A DNA stretch of 33,920 nucleotides from a virus. Position 1 is the first letter of the stretch. Each line of letters begins with the position of its first letter. The stretch covers positions 1 to 33,920 of the IMG/VR virus record IMGVR_UViG_3300042154_001699; one strand, written 5' to 3'. Shown here piece by piece: positions 8,929 through 14,984 of the stretch. A model generated the notes under the pieces. It saw only the letters and a list, made by a program, of their open reading frames with translations, did no database searches and had not been told where the DNA came from. Both the position numbers and the translations under genes were made by a program.

Positions 8929-9186
8929 TTATAATTTAAATACGTGATGTTCTAATTCATGAAGTGCATCAGCCAATGTCCAAGGCCCAGCAGTTGTATG
9001 GATAGTACCAATGTCTGCTACGGCAAAAGTAATGTTATAATCACCATCCCTCACGTTAATATGAGTTCCAGCATCATTATTAGTCATTACACCATGAAAG
9101 TACCCCATCAAATAAATATTTGGTTTACCTGTTTGAGTAATTTTAATATTTTTGCTTACAGAATCTTTAGTAATATCAATTGCCAT
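8929..9186 (-). CDS. Unknown beta-rich protein, first gene of the head operon
   Basis: 85 aa from the ATG at 9186 (MAIDITKDSVSKN). The frame can be extended to an ATG at 9228, but the added residues look non-coding, so the shorter start is preferred. Residues ~15-70 read as alternating beta strands with Gly/Asp turns (INVRDGDYNITFAVADIGT), and the last 17 residues form a helix with His residues (LADALHELEHHVFKL). Not recognised. Position before the terminase suggests a late protein, perhaps a minor virion component. It ends two bases before the small terminase start. Confidence 0.6.
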   Translation of the reverse strand: MAIDITKDSVSKNIKITQTGKPNIYLMGYFHGVMTNNDAGTHINVRDGDYNITFAVADIGTIHTTAGPWTLADALHELEHHVFKL

Positions 9187-9238
9187 AATACATCTATTGT
9201 TTTGCAATGTAAGTAAATATTTTCTCATAATCAAGGTT

Positions 9239-9311
9239 TGTAGATAAATAATATACCAGACGGTTTTTGATTTAGTACAAACAGTTTTTGATTAGGGTAT
9301 AATGTAGATAA
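9239..9311. promoter_or_regulatory. Putative late-operon control region with direct repeats
   Basis: Just upstream of the head operon lie two direct repeats GTTTTTGATT(T)AG at 9263-9275 and 9284-9295, 21 bp apart, which is two helical turns. They are flanked by two copies of TGTAGATAA at 9239-9247 and 9303-9311. No convincing TAnnTTTG box is seen on the minus strand here. The arrangement suits an operator or activator site that switches on the head genes (inference). Confidence 0.4.
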
Positions 9312-9507
9312 GTTTATTTGTTTTTACGGTTATAAATACATACCTTAGACTTTATTATTACTGCAAGGCTTGAGCAGTTGAAAAGCTAAACTTACATCTC
9401 CTAGGTGTTTGGATCGAATAAAATAGTTATTGATTACATTTAGTATCTACGATAACAAAAGAGTATTTCTTCTAGGGGGACTTGTTTATTCTCTTCTAAC
9501 TCTAATT

Positions 9508-9539
9508 AAAAAAACATCTATCGTCGAGATTTATCTCGA
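9508..9539 (-). terminator. Weak terminator-like hairpin
   Basis: On the minus strand an inverted repeat TCGAGAT/ATCTCGA (9524-9539) is followed after nine bases by seven Ts (9508-9514). The distance between stem and T-run is larger than in a normal rho-independent terminator, so the call is tentative. Confidence 0.3.
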
Positions 9540-9685
9540 AGCGTCAGCGGAATCTTCCTTCCTTTTTTGCAAACTATATTCTTTTGCAAGTTCTTTCCAA
9601 GCTATTTTTTTCCTAGTGATAATTTTCTATAATCCTCTCCTATCTTTTTTAATAATTCCTTATTAAATATCCCCCCGATAATTTT
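9531..9685 (-). pseudogene. Short frameshifted reading frame, remnant or slippage candidate
   Basis: From 9685 down to a TAG at 9602 the minus strand reads a protein-like sequence (FNKELLKKIGEDYRKLSLGKK). At 9605-9611 there is A_AAA_AAA immediately before the TAG. After a -1 shift the frame continues protein-like (IAWKELAKEYSLQKRKED) to a stop at 9531. There is no ATG, GTG or TTG start in the open part. It may be a decayed gene or a chance AT-rich reading frame. The last stop lies in a TCGAGAT/ATCTCGA hairpin. Confidence 0.3.
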
Positions 9686-9966
9686 TTATTATATAGTATA
9701 AGATATATTTGATACTGTTGTAAATTGTAGTGGGTTGTATAGTAGTGCCAACGGGCGGTTGGGATTTTCTTTTCGCTAAAGATTTTTTCTATCTTTATAC
9801 GCTATATACTCTATTATACAGCACTATCTCAATGATCATGCAATATTTTACCACTAACCTGGCACGTGCCCTCCTGGTTAAGTAATAGGCCCTTAATACT
9901 AATGATCGAATGATCTTTATTTGTGCTATAATCTTAACAGATGCTTAATACTTTATGACATTAATA

Positions 9967-9999
9967 TGACAAATAATAAGGTAAATCTTATTATATTTG
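9967..9999 (+). promoter_or_regulatory. Early promoter, Bacteroidetes type
   Basis: TATATTTG at 9992-9999 matches the Bacteroidetes -7 box TAnnTTTG. A poor -33 element (ATGAC around 9966-9970) lies about 22 bases upstream. Transcription would begin near 10006 and enter the mini-gene cluster whose first ATG is 10105. A second TATATTTG at 9704-9711 could serve as a distal promoter. Confidence 0.5.
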
Positions 10000-10104
10000 A
10001 TGCATAGCAACAAAGGGACAGTAAAGAATGCTACCCAAAAAAAGCTATTAAACAATAAATAATATTATAAACCAAACAATTAAACCAAACTAAAAAACAA
10101 GATC

Positions 10105-10224
10105 ATGAAAACGATTAACAAAAAAAACGGCCAGGCCTTAACATTATTTGGGTCATTATTATTTTTATTAGCGGTAACATTTATAATTACTGGACTGTAT
10201 GGAATTACAACAAATCTATTTTAA
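10105..10224 (+). CDS. Mini-protein with one membrane segment
   Basis: 39 aa, MKTINKKNGQ then a hydrophobic stretch (residues 11-34: ALTLFGSLLFLLAVTFIITG within it). The ATG follows an A-rich leader (AAAAAACAAGATC) like other genes of this operon. Not recognised. As the first gene of the early transcript it may be an early host-takeover peptide acting at the inner membrane (inference). Confidence 0.55.
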   Translation: MKTINKKNGQALTLFGSLLFLLAVTFIITGLYGITTNLF

Positions 10225-10289
10225 AAACGGTATTTTAATCAATTAACAAAATTTAAATTAAACTATTTAAAAATCTAAAAAACAAAGTT

Positions 10290-10436
10290 ATGAGAAATTT
10301 TATATTAGGTTTTCAGCAAAAAATAAGTCACTACGTAATTAATGATATTATATTTATTGATTATTTAGAGGCATTCAAGTATTGTTTAAAACATAAAATT
10401 GATACTAGTCTAATCATTAAAACTAAAAAATATTAA
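10290..10436 (+). CDS. Mini-protein, unknown
   Basis: 48 aa (MRNFILGFQQKISHYVINDI...). It is preceded by the A-rich leader AAAAAACAAAGTT. There is no membrane segment; the sequence is Ile/Tyr/Lys-rich with a likely helix at residues 25-36 (YLEAFKYCLKHK). The function is unknown. Support comes from shared leader, operon position and regular spacing of 4-65 bases between neighbours. Confidence 0.5.
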   Translation: MRNFILGFQQKISHYVINDIIFIDYLEAFKYCLKHKIDTSLIIKTKKY

Positions 10437-10440
10437 GATC

Positions 10441-10614
10441 ATGAAAACAATAAAAAAGGATAGTCATGTAGAAATATTAAATCTACTTTACTATAAAACT
10501 AATAACGCTGCTTATATTAATATATTAAATCAATTTAGCCAGTTTATGAAAATTAATAATTTCACTTATATTTCAGCCTGTTATTATTTAATTAATACTT
10601 ATAAAACTATTTAA
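10441..10614 (+). CDS. Mini-protein, unknown
   Basis: 57 aa (MKTIKKDSHVEILNLLYYKT...). Starts four bases after the previous stop behind the leader AAGATC, the same six bases as before the gene at 10105. It is predicted to be helical and rich in Asn/Tyr. Not recognised. Its N-terminal MKTI is shared with the 10105 product. Confidence 0.5.
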   Translation: MKTIKKDSHVEILNLLYYKTNNAAYINILNQFSQFMKINNFTYISACYYLINTYKTI

Positions 10615-10625
10615 ACATTAAGATA

Positions 10626-10739
10626 ATGGAAAACAAAGAATATTTACTAGCTATTTTATTTATAGCATTTGCAACAGCTTTACCCGCTTTAATAATAGGC
10701 ATTACAGCGGAATATATTATAAAACGATTAAAAAAATAA
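10626..10739 (+). CDS. Mini-protein with one membrane segment
   Basis: 37 aa: short MENKEY head, a hydrophobic helix over residues 7-29 (LLAILFIAFATALPALIIGI within it), and a basic tail (KRLKK). Orientation is probably N-out or re-entrant with the basic end in the cytoplasm. Unknown function; a second small membrane peptide of the early cluster. Confidence 0.55.
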   Translation: MENKEYLLAILFIAFATALPALIIGITAEYIIKRLKK

Positions 10740-10743
10740 GACT

Positions 10744-10977
10744 ATGGAAACTAGAAAAATTTCAGCAATTGCAATGGAAATAATTAATGACTGGCAAAAA
10801 GTTAATTTTGCGGCCTTACCTTATTTAAAAGCAATGTTAAGTATTAATTATGTTAATGATAGTTACGGATACGATAATGGTAAAACTATTGTTTTATATT
10901 TCCTATCTAATGCAAGTACCTACAAAGGTGAAACGGCCAAAAAGTTAAAATTAGAATTAAAAAATATTATTAAATAA
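10744..10977 (+). CDS. Hypothetical early protein
   Basis: 77 aa. Begins METRKISAIAMEIINDWQKV, an amphipathic helix, followed by LPYLKAMLSINYVND and a GKTIVLYFLSNAS strand, then a Lys-rich terminal helix. Not recognised, but the composition is coding-like and it sits between mini-genes and the Gp88-like gene with the same leader type. It could be a small regulatory or nucleic-acid-binding protein given its basic C-terminus (inference). Confidence 0.65.
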   Translation: METRKISAIAMEIINDWQKVNFAALPYLKAMLSINYVNDSYGYDNGKTIVLYFLSNASTYKGETAKKLKLELKNIIK

Positions 10978-10998
10978 TTTAACCTAAAAAATAAAAAG

Positions 10999-11706
10999 AT
11001 GAAATTAAACTTAATTAGTAACGGAAACAGTAATGCAAAAACTATAAAAAACGAGTCAGAGACGTATATACTTTATCTGAGTCCGTTAAATTTAAATGAT
11101 AGCGGCAAGTCTGTTTGTCCTTTTGCGTCCAAAGGTTGCGGCAAAGCTTGTTTAAATAGTGCGGGACGCGGGAAATTTAGTAATGTTCAAAAAGCCAGAA
11201 GACGGAAAACAAATTTATTTTTTAACGATCCCGCTTTATTTTTTACTCAATTATTAAGCGATCTTAGTAAAATAAACGGTAAAGCTGTAAAGGAAAACAA
11301 AACTATTTTTATACGTCTAAACGGGACTAGTGATCTAGATTTTGATAAATTACTTGTAAGGTATACGGGCCATGGTCTTATTAGTTTTGGAGCTTTAAAG
11401 TTTTACGATTATACAAAGGACAAAAAGAAGGCCCATAACTTTGCCAGGTATAATGAAAATGATAAATATCGGGTAACTTATTCACGTAAAGAAACGGATA
11501 CGGATATTGAAATTAAAACATTATTAAGTTATGGCGTTAATGTAGCTATTGTTTTCGCAAATAATTTACCTAATGAATATTTAGGATATAATGTTATAAA
11601 CGGTGATCTGACAGACCTACGTTATAACGATCCCGCTGGCGTAATAATTGGGTTAAAAGCAAAAGGCAAAGCAAAAAAAGATTGCAGTGGTTTTGTAGTG
11701 GCTTAA
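10999..11706 (+). CDS. Gp88-like phage protein (Cys-containing, function unknown)
   Basis: 235 aa. The N-terminal part shows the pattern of the phage gene-product-88 family: LISNGNSNAKT (residues 5-15), then a CPFASKGCGKAC cluster (Cys40, Cys47, Cys51) followed by LNSAGRG, a helix ALFFTQLLSDLSK, and a IFIRLNGTSDLDF strand (residues 103-115). A further Cys is near the end (DCSGF). The Cys spacing suggests a metal or Fe-S site (inference). The biochemical role of the family is not established. It is followed at once by a clear terminator, so it closes the first early transcription unit. Confidence 0.65.
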   Translation: MKLNLISNGNSNAKTIKNESETYILYLSPLNLNDSGKSVCPFASKGCGKACLNSAGRGKFSNVQKARRRKTNLFFNDPALFFTQLLSDLSKINGKAVKENKTIFIRLNGTSDLDFDKLLVRYTGHGLISFGALKFYDYTKDKKKAHNFARYNENDKYRVTYSRKETDTDIEIKTLLSYGVNVAIVFANNLPNEYLGYNVINGDLTDLRYNDPAGVIIGLKAKGKAKKDCSGFVVA

Positions 11707-11726
11707 TTAATAAGATTGTAATTTAT

Positions 11727-11748
11727 AAGGCCTTAGGGCCTTTTTTTT
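11727..11748 (+). terminator. Rho-independent terminator after the Gp88-like gene
   Basis: Stem AAGGCC (11727-11732) and GGCCTT (11737-11742) with loop TTAG, followed directly by a run of Ts to 11748. It begins 21 bases after the stop codon of the Gp88-like gene. Confidence 0.85.
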
Positions 11749-11751
11749 ATA

Positions 11752-11801
11752 TTACTTGTTTTGATATGATCAATTTAAAGGCTCGAAACCTTAACAAGTA
11801 A
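11752..11801 (+). other. Potential three-way-junction RNA or cruciform element
   Basis: Outer inverted repeat TTACTTGTT (11752-11760) / AACAAGTAA (11793-11801), nine perfect pairs. Inside are two hairpins: TTGAT-ATG-ATCAA (11761-11773) and AAGG-CTCGAAA-CCTT (11778-11792), the latter with a 7-nt loop that looks like a tRNA T-loop. It starts only three bases after the terminator T-run. Confidence 0.45.
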
Positions 11802-12154
11802 CAAAGTACTAACAAAGAAAAATAATTGATTAGATAGCTTTAAAATAGCCTAATTGAATAAATCAAAGTTTAATTATATTTAATTACGTATAATATTATT
11901 TATTTAACTGTATTTATATGCAATACCTTATAATTTAAGAAAATTAAAGTAAAATAAGACGTTTTAAGACGTTATAAAATTTCACCTAATAGATTGTACT
12001 AATAAATAAAAATTATGCTTTACAGATCATTAAAACAATAAACAGAATGTAATATAAAATACTTATAAGATATGAAAAACGATTATAAAACGTATTAAAT
12101 TATGAAATATAGCTACATCCTGGATAAAGAGCCAAACGGTTTTTTATGCCTGAT

Positions 12155-12248
12155 GATTTTTGGAGGCGGGTATTTTTGGATAACTGCACACCTTCCCGAT
12201 TTTTGGTTATGGCCAGGCGATTTTTGGAGGCGATCCTTCCCGATTTTT
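12155..12248 (+). repeat. Cluster of ATTTTTGG-containing direct repeats
   Basis: GATTTTTGGAGGCG occurs at 12155-12168 and 12219-12232. CCTTCCCGATTTTT occurs at 12191-12204 and 12235-12248. The core ATTTTTGG appears four times (12156, 12172, 12199, 12220). The cluster sits 40 bases upstream of a consensus promoter, so it may bind a regulator or initiator. Confidence 0.6.
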
Positions 12249-12286
12249 TAATATAGTGGATATTTTTGAATATATTTTTTATTTTA

Positions 12287-12319
12287 TTTGCATTATATAT
12301 AATATTATACTTATATTTG
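12287..12319 (+). promoter_or_regulatory. Consensus Bacteroidetes promoter
   Basis: -33 element TTTG at 12287-12290, 21-base spacer, and -7 element TATATTTG at 12312-12319 fit the Bacteroidetes consensus TTTG-N19-21-TAnnTTTG. The start would be near 12326, giving a short leader to the ATG at 12361. Confidence 0.75.
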
Positions 12320-12360
12320 ATTTAACAAATAACTTTATAAACAATTAAAACCAAACAAGA

Positions 12361-12561
12361 ATGAGAAAATTCAATTTTTACGTAGACTATCAAGAGGATA
12401 GACTATTCAGATCGTATTTTTCGGTCGATGCCCAATTTCTAGGCGATGCTTTAGATCTTGCAGATTCTTTGATGAATGAGCCAGGACTAGACCAGTACAA
12501 CAACGAAGAGTTTAATAGTCCGATATTTTTCGGTTCACCTGTTTTTTTAAACTGTAACTAA
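12361..12561 (+). CDS. Hypothetical early protein
   Basis: 66 aa. MRKFNFYVDYQEDRLFRSYFSVDA is beta-like, followed by a helix (LGDALDLADSLMNEPG). Not recognised. It is the first gene after the consensus promoter and its ATG follows TTAAAACCAAACAAG by one base, a leader shared with the replication initiator gene. This supports early, high expression. Confidence 0.65.
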   Translation: MRKFNFYVDYQEDRLFRSYFSVDAQFLGDALDLADSLMNEPGLDQYNNEEFNSPIFFGSPVFLNCN

Positions 12562-12563
12562 AA

Positions 12564-13016
12564 ATGGAAATGGAAATGAAAATGGAAACCAAAATGGAAA
12601 TGGAAACGAAAGCGATTTTGGAAATCTTTGAGCTATTCAAAAAAGATGATACCTACCATTATAAAATCGAAGCCAATGCCCCGATAGTTTTTGGTGACGA
12701 TTTCTGCGAACTATCTATACTATTAGGATATGAAAAGACTATTCATTATATAACTATACCTACCCATGTATTTTTGAGATACGGTAATGAGATATTAATA
12801 GAGAATGGTATTTTTAAGGAGGCCAAATATGCTAGGGTTTTGGGAAGCGATATTTATGACGAAGATCAGGCAGATGAACTTACTAGCGATTACGGATCTG
12901 GATTCTATTATACTCAAATGGGACTAACTTATGATGAGAAATTTCAAATGAGTGAGTACATTATAGACAGATTAATTGGAGATTTATTCAGTGAATATAA
13001 ATATAACTTAAACTAA
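12564..13016 (+). CDS. Hypothetical protein with Met/Glu/Lys repeat at its start
   Basis: 150 aa. The first 16 residues are MEMEMKMETKMEMETK, encoded by near-perfect ATGGAA hexamers with six in-frame ATGs (codons 1, 3, 5, 7, 11, 13), so the true start is uncertain. The rest is an acidic alpha/beta domain (residues 17-150) with FELFKKDDTYHYKIEA, a hydrophobic strand IHYITIPTHVFLRYG, and an acidic loop DIYDEDQADELTSDYG. Not recognised. The overall negative charge recalls DNA-mimic or inhibitor proteins, but there is no direct evidence for that. Confidence 0.65.
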   Translation: MEMEMKMETKMEMETKAILEIFELFKKDDTYHYKIEANAPIVFGDDFCELSILLGYEKTIHYITIPTHVFLRYGNEILIENGIFKEAKYARVLGSDIYDEDQADELTSDYGSGFYYTQMGLTYDEKFQMSEYIIDRLIGDLFSEYKYNLN

Positions 13017-13027
13017 CTTAAACTAAC

Positions 13028-13237
13028 ATGAAAACATTAATTAATAACAAAGAAGTAGATCTTAATTCCATCGAATTTGATGGCATTGATATGAATGATT
13101 ATCCTGATTTTAGCGATGCTTATATTAGTGCTGCTGGTTTTCAAGATGGTACTGAATTAACAGTAGATGAATTAGAACTTCTCCAGGAAGAACTTTACTA
13201 CGATATGAATGAAATGATTATAAAAACCTTATACTAA
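13028..13237 (+). CDS. Small acidic hypothetical protein
   Basis: 69 aa, strongly acidic. NNKEVDLNSIEFDGIDMNDYPDF is followed by a helix rich in Glu/Leu (VDELELLQEELYYDMNEMII). The DGIDxxDYPDFSDAYI pattern recurs in small phage proteins of unknown role. It lies 11 bases after the previous gene and four bases before the next, in a tight early operon. Confidence 0.6.
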   Translation: MKTLINNKEVDLNSIEFDGIDMNDYPDFSDAYISAAGFQDGTELTVDELELLQEELYYDMNEMIIKTLY

Positions 13238-13241
13238 GAAT

Positions 13242-13466
13242 ATGAACTTACTAGAAAAATTAAACCCAAAGCATTTAGAAATGCTAAAGGCTGCCGAAAT
13301 TGAGTATCCATCTACAATTAAAAATTTAATTGAAGCATTAGAAAATAATAACCATTTTTTAGATTTGACATACCATAACATCCTTAATTTATATATGTAT
13401 TTAGACTTAAAAGATTATACAATAACTTCGGTTGAAAAATTATTTAATCATGGGAAAACTAATTGA
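13242..13466 (+). CDS. Small helical hypothetical protein
   Basis: 74 aa, predicted all-helical (MNLLEKLNPKHLEMLKAAEI, STIKNLIEALENN, HNILNLYMYLDL). Not recognised. Its 3' end overlaps the following membrane mini-gene by 17 bases, suggesting coupled translation. Confidence 0.6.
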   Translation: MNLLEKLNPKHLEMLKAAEIEYPSTIKNLIEALENNNHFLDLTYHNILNLYMYLDLKDYTITSVEKLFNHGKTN

Positions 13467-13563
13467 GGCAATAGTAGTTACGGTAATTGTTATATTTACT
13501 TTATACCTGACATTTAGATCAGTTGAGTTAATACTTAGATTATGGAGGTTTTTATGGAAATAG
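13450..13563 (+). CDS. Single-span membrane mini-protein
   Basis: 37 aa: MGKLIEA then a hydrophobic helix (residues 8-22, IVVTVIVIFTLYLTF) and a Trp/Arg-rich tail (LILRLWRFLWK). It overlaps both neighbours. The overlap and the good membrane helix support a real gene, although nothing else identifies it. Confidence 0.45.
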   Translation: MGKLIEAIVVTVIVIFTLYLTFRSVELILRLWRFLWK

Positions 13564-13823
13564 GCGATCTTATAAAATGTGAATGTGATTTTCAAGGATA
13601 CGAAGAGAATTATGATTTCCAAGTATCTCTACCAGTACTAAATAAAATATATACCATTAGAGATATAAAAATAATAGGTGGATTTAAAGGTATATTATTA
13701 GAGGAGATAAGGAATTTATTAGTAGACACAGAAGTTTTTGGGAAAATAGAAATACAGTTTGATTTTAATTGTTTCTCACTACTTCCAAAAGCAGATTTAT
13801 CAGAACTTAAAGAATTATTATGA
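13554..13823 (+). CDS. Hypothetical beta-rich protein
   Basis: 89 aa from ATG 13554. This start is chosen over the ATG at 13542 because GGAGG (13544-13548) lies five bases upstream, one of the few good Shine-Dalgarno sites here. The sequence is beta-rich: MEIGDLIKCECDFQGYEENY, VLNKIYTIRDIKIIGG, GILLEEI and FGKIEIQFDFNCFSLLPK. This pattern fits a small SH3-like barrel, a guess from strand spacing only. The stop overlaps the next start (ATGA). Confidence 0.6.
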   Translation: MEIGDLIKCECDFQGYEENYDFQVSLPVLNKIYTIRDIKIIGGFKGILLEEIRNLLVDTEVFGKIEIQFDFNCFSLLPKADLSELKELL

Positions 13824-14152
13824 AATTAACAGAAGAAAAAGCAGAAATGGTATTGAATAGCTTGTCTAGGATGAAGTTATTAACAACCCTAATGGATTTT
13901 GAATATAATATGGAACTTCCCGATGTGGCTAAGTCTAGCCTAGTCAGAAACCATTTAAAAAGAATCCGAGAATCAATTTCAGAAATAAATACAAACCTAT
14001 CCCACTTAGTTAAATTAAAAAATAACGATGTAGATGGATTAGATGAGTTTTCAGCAGAGATAATGGACTTGATAGGTATTGTTAGCCTAATGGATATAGA
14101 ATCTATTAAAGCGTTTAATATTGACCTTAAAAACTATTTAAAAACTAAATAA
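13820..14152 (+). CDS. Helical hypothetical protein
   Basis: 110 aa, almost entirely helical with heptad-like Leu/Ile spacing (MKLTEEKAEMVLNSLSRMKL; LKRIRESISEINTNLSHLVKL). It could form a coiled-coil dimer. Not recognised. It overlaps its upstream neighbour by four bases and is one base from the XRE gene. Confidence 0.6.
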   Translation: MKLTEEKAEMVLNSLSRMKLLTTLMDFEYNMELPDVAKSSLVRNHLKRIRESISEINTNLSHLVKLKNNDVDGLDEFSAEIMDLIGIVSLMDIESIKAFNIDLKNYLKTK

Positions 14153-14153
14153 A

Positions 14154-14369
14154 ATGAAACTAAGCGATTACAGAAGAAACAGAGGTCTAACCCAAAGAGA
14201 GGTGGCCAAAAGAATGGAAGTTACTCAAGCAATGATCTCGATGATTGAATCCAGTAACAACCCTACAATTAATACGATGAGGAACTACTTTAATGCTATG
14301 GGTTATACACTATCCATAGAGCCAAAATTTAGAGGTTATGATGCCTTATTAAAAAGCAAAGAGTTATGA
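14154..14369 (+). CDS. XRE-family helix-turn-helix regulator
   Basis: 71 aa. Residues 3-55 are a Cro/CI-type HTH: LSDYRRNRGLTQREVAKRME (helices 1-2), VTQAMISMIESSNNP (recognition helix), TINTMRNYFNAMGYTLSIEP. There is no dimerisation or cleavage domain. In the middle of an early operon it is more likely to time early gene expression than to hold lysogeny, since no integrase is present. It overlaps the next start (ATGA). Confidence 0.85.
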   Translation: MKLSDYRRNRGLTQREVAKRMEVTQAMISMIESSNNPTINTMRNYFNAMGYTLSIEPKFRGYDALLKSKEL

Positions 14370-14605
14370 CTTTTTTAACAATACTTGGATGCATTTTACT
14401 AGGATTTGGTGCATCTATAATACTAACTATGAACTTAGCTACATCTTATGTTAGGAAATTAGAAAAACAAACTTTTTGGATAAATATATATAAAAATGAA
14501 GATGGTATTTTATTTTCTGATAGAATGGTAGATACTGAAAGGGAAGCGATTTTTGATGCAGCTGGTAGAAAAGATTATGTTAAAAGAATTAAGATAAGAT
14601 TATGA
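14366..14605 (+). CDS. Membrane-anchored hypothetical protein
   Basis: 79 aa. Residues 1-24 form a membrane helix (FLTILGCILLGFGASIILTM), followed by a cytoplasmic domain with FWINIYKNEDGILFSDRM and a basic end (KDYVKRIKIRL). Not recognised. It overlaps both neighbours by four bases (ATGA), so it is translationally coupled to the XRE gene and to the DnaA-like gene. Confidence 0.6.
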   Translation: MTFLTILGCILLGFGASIILTMNLATSYVRKLEKQTFWINIYKNEDGILFSDRMVDTEREAIFDAAGRKDYVKRIKIRL

Positions 14606-14949
14606 GTTATTTTATTTATCCAGGCTTAGAAGAAAAACACAAAATATTCTGTAGGCTGAAAAGAACTACTGATGATGTTGCTACTATTATCCATATAACC
14701 TGTGAGGCACTTGAAATAAGTATGAAGGATTTAATTGGTAAGAAAAGAAATAAGGATCTTGTGGAGGCTAGGATGATAGCAGTAGGATTATTATTAGAGG
14801 TTAATGCAAATTTTGGATTAAAGAAATTAGGTTCAATATTTAAAAAAGACCATACTACTATTATTTATTATCGTGACACCCATAAAGATTTAGTTAAGTT
14901 TGATAAGTCATTTAGGATAAAAAACAATTTAGTTAAATGTTACTTATGA
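14602..14949 (+). CDS. DnaA domain IV-like DNA-binding protein (1 of 3)
   Basis: 115 aa. Residues ~32-95 follow the DnaA C-terminal DNA-binding domain: ALEISMKDLIGKKRN, ARMIAVGLLLEVN, GLKKLGSIFKKDHTTIIYY. The KDHTTIIYY stretch corresponds to the DnaA signature RDHTTVLHA that contacts the DnaA box. There is no AAA+ domain or Walker motif, and at this length none could fit. By inference it binds DnaA-box-like sites and could steer or block host DnaA or mark the phage origin. A TTATCTACA site (on the minus strand) lies nine bases after its stop. Operon neighbours are recombination genes. Confidence 0.8.
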   Translation: MSYFIYPGLEEKHKIFCRLKRTTDDVATIIHITCEALEISMKDLIGKKRNKDLVEARMIAVGLLLEVNANFGLKKLGSIFKKDHTTIIYYRDTHKDLVKFDKSFRIKNNLVKCYL

Positions 14950-14957
14950 TTTTATTT

Positions 14958-14981
14958 TGTAGATAACTTTTAGTATATTTG
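14958..14981 (+). promoter_or_regulatory. TGTAGATAA element plus TATATTTG box
   Basis: TTGTAGATAACTTTT (14957-14971) is directly followed by TATATTTG (14974-14981) only three bases before the ATG at 14985. The same 15-mer recurs at 19580-19594 near the end of dnaB. The -33 spacing is poor, and a start here would give a leaderless or nearly leaderless mRNA for the annealing protein. Confidence 0.4.
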
Positions 14982-14984
14982 ATT

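Larger units (their letters stand above)
9235..10104. other. Divergent control region between late and early operons
   Basis: 870 bases without a convincing intact gene. Contents seen: the repeats at 9239-9311; a minus-strand hairpin at 9357-9420 region (ACATCT/AGGTGT stem); a frameshifted minus-strand reading frame at 9531-9685; TATATTTG boxes on the plus strand at 9704-9711 and 9992-9999; the inverted repeat CCAAC-GGGCG-GTTGG at 9748-9762 followed by a T-rich stretch; and the perfect palindrome GGCACGTGCC at 9861-9870. GC-rich islands in an otherwise AT-rich stretch mark likely protein-binding or RNA-structure sites. AATGATC occurs three times between 9832 and 9915. Confidence 0.6.
11749..12360. 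other. Long AT-rich gap between early transcription units
   Basis: 612 bases. Seen here: the three-way-junction element (11752-11801), a tandem pair AAGACGTT at 11956-11963 and 11966-11973 (10-bp spacing), the GC-richer repeat cluster at 12155-12248, and a consensus promoter at 12287-12319. A Trp-rich 49-codon frame (12102-12251) runs through the repeat cluster but is probably not a gene. Confidence 0.6.

Noticed and set aside
9345-9420. Possible tRNA near ACATCT/AGGTGT and GATCGAAT
   Set aside because: One hairpin and a GATCGAA stretch resemble tRNA parts, but no acceptor stem or D arm could be formed.
9430-9666. Plus-strand 78-codon frame rich in Phe/Leu/Ile
   Set aside because: It is antisense to the protein-like minus-strand frame at 9531-9685 and has no promoter or leader; hydrophobicity is expected from T-rich DNA.
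12102-12251. 49-codon Trp-rich frame through the repeat cluster
   Set aside because: Its residues come from the repeats (DFW, GGG). A GC-rich repeat cluster upstream of a promoter explains it better. It has no clear leader.
14154-14369. XRE protein as a lysogeny repressor of a prophage
   Set aside because: It has no C-terminal oligomerisation or cleavage domain, lies inside an early operon, and the window has no integrase or attachment site. A regulator of early genes fits better.
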